Shown here: one piece after another, positions 61,167 to 64,000 of the stretch | Layout of the letters: the number at the start of each line of letters is the position of its first letter | Numbering within the stretch: position 1 is the stretch's first letter | Source: Corynebacterium minutissimum | GTDB lineage: Bacteria > Actinomycetota > Actinomycetes > Mycobacteriales > Mycobacteriaceae | Direction of reading: 5' to 3' | Length of the DNA stretch: 64,000 nucleotides | Assembly: GCF_016889765.1 (NCBI RefSeq) | Contig: NZ_CP069533.1 | Coordinates: forward strand, 744,001 to 808,000 | Notes under the pieces: model-generated | What the model was told of the DNA's origin: nothing | Database searches by the model: none | The model's input: the letters and a program-made list of their open reading frames with translations, nothing else | Position numbers and translations under genes: made by a program

Positions 61167-61502
61167 TTAGCCTGCCTGCTGCATCGTGGCCCACAGACCC
61201 GCAACCTGCAGCTTCTTCACATCGGCCTCGACCTTGTCACGCTCACCGCTGGAGACGGCGGCCTTACCTTCGGTGTGAACCTGCATCATGAGCTCGTTGG
61301 CTCGCTTCTTGTCATAGCCTAGGACCGTCTGGAAGACATAGGAGACGTAGCTCATGAGGTTGACGGGGTCATCCCAAACGATGCACATCCACGGCAGGTT
61401 TTCGCTCGTGGCGACGTCGACCTCAATGGCCTCATCCAATTCCGGGGTGGCCATGGGCGAACTCATCACCACGCCCGCGGACGTTTCTCGGTGCGCATTC
61501 AT
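61167..61502 (-). CDS. clpS: ClpS adaptor for Clp protease
   Basis: A 111-residue adaptor that delivers N-degron substrates to ClpCP. The binding pocket residues are in CIVWDDPVNLMSYVSYVFQTVLGYDKKRANELMMQVHTEGKAAV, including DDPVN and the late histidine. The first 40 residues are flexible. I used ATG at 61502; an ATG at 61466 is possible. Confidence 0.92.
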   Translation of the reverse strand: MNAHRETSAGVVMSSPMATPELDEAIEVDVATSENLPWMCIVWDDPVNLMSYVSYVFQTVLGYDKKRANELMMQVHTEGKAAVSSGERDKVEADVKKLQVAGLWATMQQAG

Positions 61503-61593
61503 GCCCTCTACACTAGCCAAAACTGTGGCGCTGTGAGCGGCTATACTGACGGGGACTCAATGTGTGATTATCGTTTCCAGGTGGCTGCCGTCG

Positions 61594-62178
61594 ATGAATT
61601 CCTTTACTCTCCCCACCGCCCTGGCGGACATTCTTGCTGGCCGTGCTCCATCCCGCGAGGATCTTGCTCGCCTTCTCCAAGGCATCCTCACTACCCTCGT
61701 GCTGGGAGGCACACTCGTAGCCGCCGTGATCAGCCTGACGTCACCTTCACGGGGCGGAAGCTCGGATGACAGGCCAGCCCCCGAACCCGCGCCGGCCTCC
61801 TGCGACTATGAGCTGCCCGCACCCCACATCCAGCGCACATTGGAGACTATCCAAAACGAACTTATCGAGGCCCTCAATACCTGGCGCGCGGAAGACAACC
61901 AAGGCCCACTCGTGCCGTTGATTGACCGCCAGACCGCGGCCCGCGAAAAGGCCGAGTGCAACGCGGTGACGAAGACCGAAAAGCCAGCGGACGAGAATAT
62001 TCAGATGGTGCAGCATCACCTGCCTCTGGACCAGGCCAGCGCCTATGAATTCGTGGAGGCCTTCCGCCAGTCGCCATCTCACGTCGCAGCTCTCCGGGAC
62101 CGCCGCATGTCCACCGCCGCCGTCGGCGCGGCCTATAACGATGGTCAGGTTTACGTAGTCATCCAGCTGGAAGAATAG
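61594..62178 (+). CDS. Membrane-anchored CAP/SCP-like domain protein
   Basis: A 194-residue protein with a membrane helix (LLQGILTTLVLGGTLVAAVISL), a Pro/Ala linker and a C-terminal domain resembling the CAP superfamily: IQNELIEALNTWRAEDNQGPLVPLIDRQTAAREKAECNAV and FRQSPSHVAALRDRRMSTAAVGAAYNDGQVYVVIQL. The usual HxxxH metal motif is weak (SPSHVAAL only), so it may be divergent. AGGTGG precedes the ATG at 61594; GTG at 61564 is an alternative. Function unknown. Confidence 0.72.
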   Translation: MNSFTLPTALADILAGRAPSREDLARLLQGILTTLVLGGTLVAAVISLTSPSRGGSSDDRPAPEPAPASCDYELPAPHIQRTLETIQNELIEALNTWRAEDNQGPLVPLIDRQTAAREKAECNAVTKTEKPADENIQMVQHHLPLDQASAYEFVEAFRQSPSHVAALRDRRMSTAAVGAAYNDGQVYVVIQLEE

Positions 62179-62198
62179 ATTGGCTGAATTTTTGCTGC

Positions 62199-63572
62199 AT
62201 GCTGAGTAGCATCTTCGATGTGACTAATACCTCAGACAACGTCGTGAACGCCGGAAATGTCCCTTCCGACCGATCCACGGCCCTGCTCACCGATAAATAC
62301 GAGCTCACCATGCTGCAGGCAGCCCTGCGCGATGGTTCAGCTCACCGCCAGGTAACCTGCGAGGTTTTCGCCCGTCGCCTGCCCAACGAGCGCCGCTATG
62401 GTGTCGTCGCCGGCACCGAACGCGTGCTGCGAGCCGTTCGGGATTTCCGCTTTACCGCGCGCCAGCTGGCGGAGATGGACTTCCTCGATGAGGAGACTAA
62501 GAATTTCCTCGCTCACTACCGGTTCTCTGGCCAGATTGATGGCTACCGCGAAGGTGAGATTTACTTCCCATATTCTCCGCTGTTGACCGTGCGCGGTACC
62601 TTCGGCGAGTGCCTCATCTTGGAGACGGTCATTCTCTCCATCATGAATTCCGACTCTGCGGTGGCCTCGGCCGCCTCACGTATGGTCGTGGCTGCTGATG
62701 GCCGCCCGATTATTGAGATGGGCTCACGCCGAGCGCACGAATACGCCGCGGTAACGTCTGCGCGCGCCGCCTACTTGGCAGGCTTTGAGGCCACCTCCAA
62801 CCTCGAGGCAGGCTACCGCTACGACATTCCGGTCTCTGGCACGGCGGCGCACTCCTGGACTCTGGCGCACGTCAACGAGGACGGCACCCCGAACGAGGAA
62901 GCTGCATTCCGCGGCCAGATCGAAACCCTCGGCGTAGGCACCACGCTGCTGGTCGATACCTATGACATCACCAAGGGTGTGGAGACCGCCGTGAAGGTTG
63001 CTGGCCCGGAACTCGGCGGCGTGCGCATCGACTCAGGCGATTTGGCTGCGGTAACGCGCCGCGTGCGTAAGCAGCTCGATGACCTGGGTAACCACAACAC
63101 CAAGATCGTGGTTTCCTCCGACCTCGACGAGTTTGCCATCGCCGGCCTGCGCGGAGACCCCGTCGATGTCTATGGCGTGGGCACCTCGGTGGTGACTGGT
63201 TCGGGCGCGCCGACTGCCGGCATGGTGTACAAGGTCGTGGAAGTCGATGGTCATCCGGTGGCCAAACGCTCCTCCTCCAAGAAATCCCACGGAGGAGCCA
63301 AACGTGCGCTGCGCACATACCGCTCTTCCGGGGTGGCCGTCGAGGAGCTCGTGCTGCCTTTCGACGCCGAGGATCCAGACACCGGCACCCTCACTGCCCG
63401 CGCCATGACCGTGCCGCTCATGCGCGATGGGGAAATTGTTGACGGACTGCCCTCCCTCTACGAGTCCCGTGACTACCTCGCCACCGCCATCACGACTCTG
63501 CCGTGGGAAGGCCTGGCGCTCACTCGCGATGAACCGGCGGTGCCGACGCGTTTCATCGGCTTCACCTCCTAA
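62199..63572 (+). CDS. pncB: Nicotinate phosphoribosyltransferase
   Basis: A 457-residue enzyme of NAD salvage joining nicotinate to PRPP. Landmarks: LLTDKYELTMLQAALRDG, FARRLPNERRYGVVAG, IEMGSRRAHEYAAV and GVRIDSGDLAAVTRRVRKQLDDLG, with the usual phosphorylatable His in SGTAAHSWTLAH. A GTG at 62220 is a possible alternative start; ribosome sites are weak for both. Gene order with clpS and dinG is as in mycobacteria. Confidence 0.95.
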   Translation: MLSSIFDVTNTSDNVVNAGNVPSDRSTALLTDKYELTMLQAALRDGSAHRQVTCEVFARRLPNERRYGVVAGTERVLRAVRDFRFTARQLAEMDFLDEETKNFLAHYRFSGQIDGYREGEIYFPYSPLLTVRGTFGECLILETVILSIMNSDSAVASAASRMVVAADGRPIIEMGSRRAHEYAAVTSARAAYLAGFEATSNLEAGYRYDIPVSGTAAHSWTLAHVNEDGTPNEEAAFRGQIETLGVGTTLLVDTYDITKGVETAVKVAGPELGGVRIDSGDLAAVTRRVRKQLDDLGNHNTKIVVSSDLDEFAIAGLRGDPVDVYGVGTSVVTGSGAPTAGMVYKVVEVDGHPVAKRSSSKKSHGGAKRALRTYRSSGVAVEELVLPFDAEDPDTGTLTARAMTVPLMRDGEIVDGLPSLYESRDYLATAITTLPWEGLALTRDEPAVPTRFIGFTS

Positions 63573-63587
63573 AGACACACCGGCTCC

Positions 63588-63605
63588 GCCCGGCGTTAGC
63601 CGGGC
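63588..63605. terminator. Perfect short hairpin after pncB
   Basis: GCCCGGC-GTTA-GCCGGGC lies between pncB and dinG. No T-run follows, and it overlaps the region where a dinG -35 box would lie. Confidence 0.45.
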
Positions 63606-63620
63606 ACTACACTGGGGCAA

Positions 63621-64000
63621 ATGGACGAGCACTCAGCAACGGTTGATCTTCTCGACGCCGCCGTCGCCGCCCTCGGCGGTGCCCGGCGCGATGGCCAAGT
63701 GCGCATGGCCGAAGCGGTCACTTCCGCCCTAGAGAAGGAGCGCCACCTCGCGGTACAGGCAGGCACCGGTACCGGTAAATCGTTGGCTTACCTCGTGCCG
63801 GCGTTCCAGCATGCCCAGGAAACCGGCAGCACCGTTATCGTGTCGACCGCTACCTTGGCCTTGCAGCGTCAGCTGGTGGAACGCGATCTTCCACGCTTGG
63901 CCGAGGCCCTCGAGCCCCACCTGGAGAAGAAGCCGACCTTCGCCATCATGAAGGGCCGTTCCAATTATGTCTGCCTCAATAAGGTTGCCCGCGCCTCCGA
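63621..64000 (+). CDS. dinG: ATP-dependent helicase, DinG family (3' end outside window)
   Basis: The first 126 residues of a DinG/XPD-type helicase. Walker A reads AVQAGTGTGKSLAYLVPAF (about residues 43-61) and motif Ia-like STATLALQRQLV follows. The segment GRSNYVC holds the first cysteine of the probable iron-sulfur cluster. A -10 element TACACT at 63609-63614 is seven bases from the ATG, so the mRNA is probably leaderless. Rv1329c is the mycobacterial counterpart. Confidence 0.92.
   Translation, partial: MDEHSATVDLLDAAVAALGGARRDGQVRMAEAVTSALEKERHLAVQAGTGTGKSLAYLVPAFQHAQETGSTVIVSTATLALQRQLVERDLPRLAEALEPHLEKKPTFAIMKGRSNYVCLNKVARAS

Overview
The window is chromosomal DNA of a Corynebacterium (Actinobacteria, Mycobacteriales). 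The evidence is a very large type I fatty acid synthase, actinobacterial protein families throughout, a DtxR-type iron box, a perfect McbR-type sulfur operator, many near-leaderless promoters, high GC, and a right end whose gene order matches the mycobacterial Rv1343c-to-Rv1329c stretch as I remember it. The species cannot be fixed from sequence alone. A pyruvate formate-lyase locus and a large HNH-endonuclease gene suggest a host-associated, facultatively anaerobic member rather than C. glutamicum. I saw no prophage, insertion sequence or CRISPR array.

Layout. 1-7.7 kb: a dipeptide-type ABC importer, a divergent FAD/NAD(P)-binding protein and metB. The divergent promoter carries a perfect McbR box, so this reads as a sulfur-acquisition and methionine block. 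7.7-15.1 kb: MscS channel, truncated haemoglobin, alanine dehydrogenase, chromate transporter, a thioesterase pair, EttA and a second single-stranded-DNA-binding protein with a DnaA box upstream. 15.3-27.2 kb: CopD/CtaG membrane protein, LysR regulator, three tRNAs (Arg, His, Lys), a degenerate sulfatase-like gene, PspC protein, SDR enzyme, AGCS symporter, oligoribonuclease, HNH endonuclease, 3-methyladenine glycosylase, lipoprotein and L,D-transpeptidase. 27.2-31.0 kb: iron-siderophore ABC importer under a DtxR-like box, with an RNA-ligase-like protein downstream. 31.1-45.0 kb: DUF3618 protein, Bcp peroxiredoxin, TetR regulator and, on the minus strand, a co-directional string: an unreported-looking 56-residue ORF, the 2965-residue FAS-I, a sugar-type ABC importer, and acpS, whose product activates FAS.

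45.1-54.2 kb: secreted nuclease, SPFH membrane protein, and an anaerobic operon in which pyruvate formate-lyase is split into a large subunit (pflB) without the radical domain and an 83-residue protein carrying it, followed by the activase and a prolyl-aminopeptidase-like hydrolase. Then comes a nucleobase permease fused to an OHCU-decarboxylase-like domain, followed by five tandem 20-bp repeats that look like multiplied terminator arms. 54.2-64.0 kb: the conserved actinobacterial block of three small membrane proteins, tRNA-Leu, rdgB, rph, a metallo-beta-lactamase-fold enzyme, murI, rhomboid protease, P1-family peptidase, DUF2017 protein and clpS, with a CAP-like secreted protein, pncB and the start of dinG on the opposite strand.

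The best candidates for new biology are the two-polypeptide pyruvate formate-lyase, the permease-decarboxylase fusion, the small ORF at the head of the FAS transcript, the McbR-linked ABC/flavoprotein module, the orphan hairpin RNA near tRNA-Lys and the terminator-derived repeat array.
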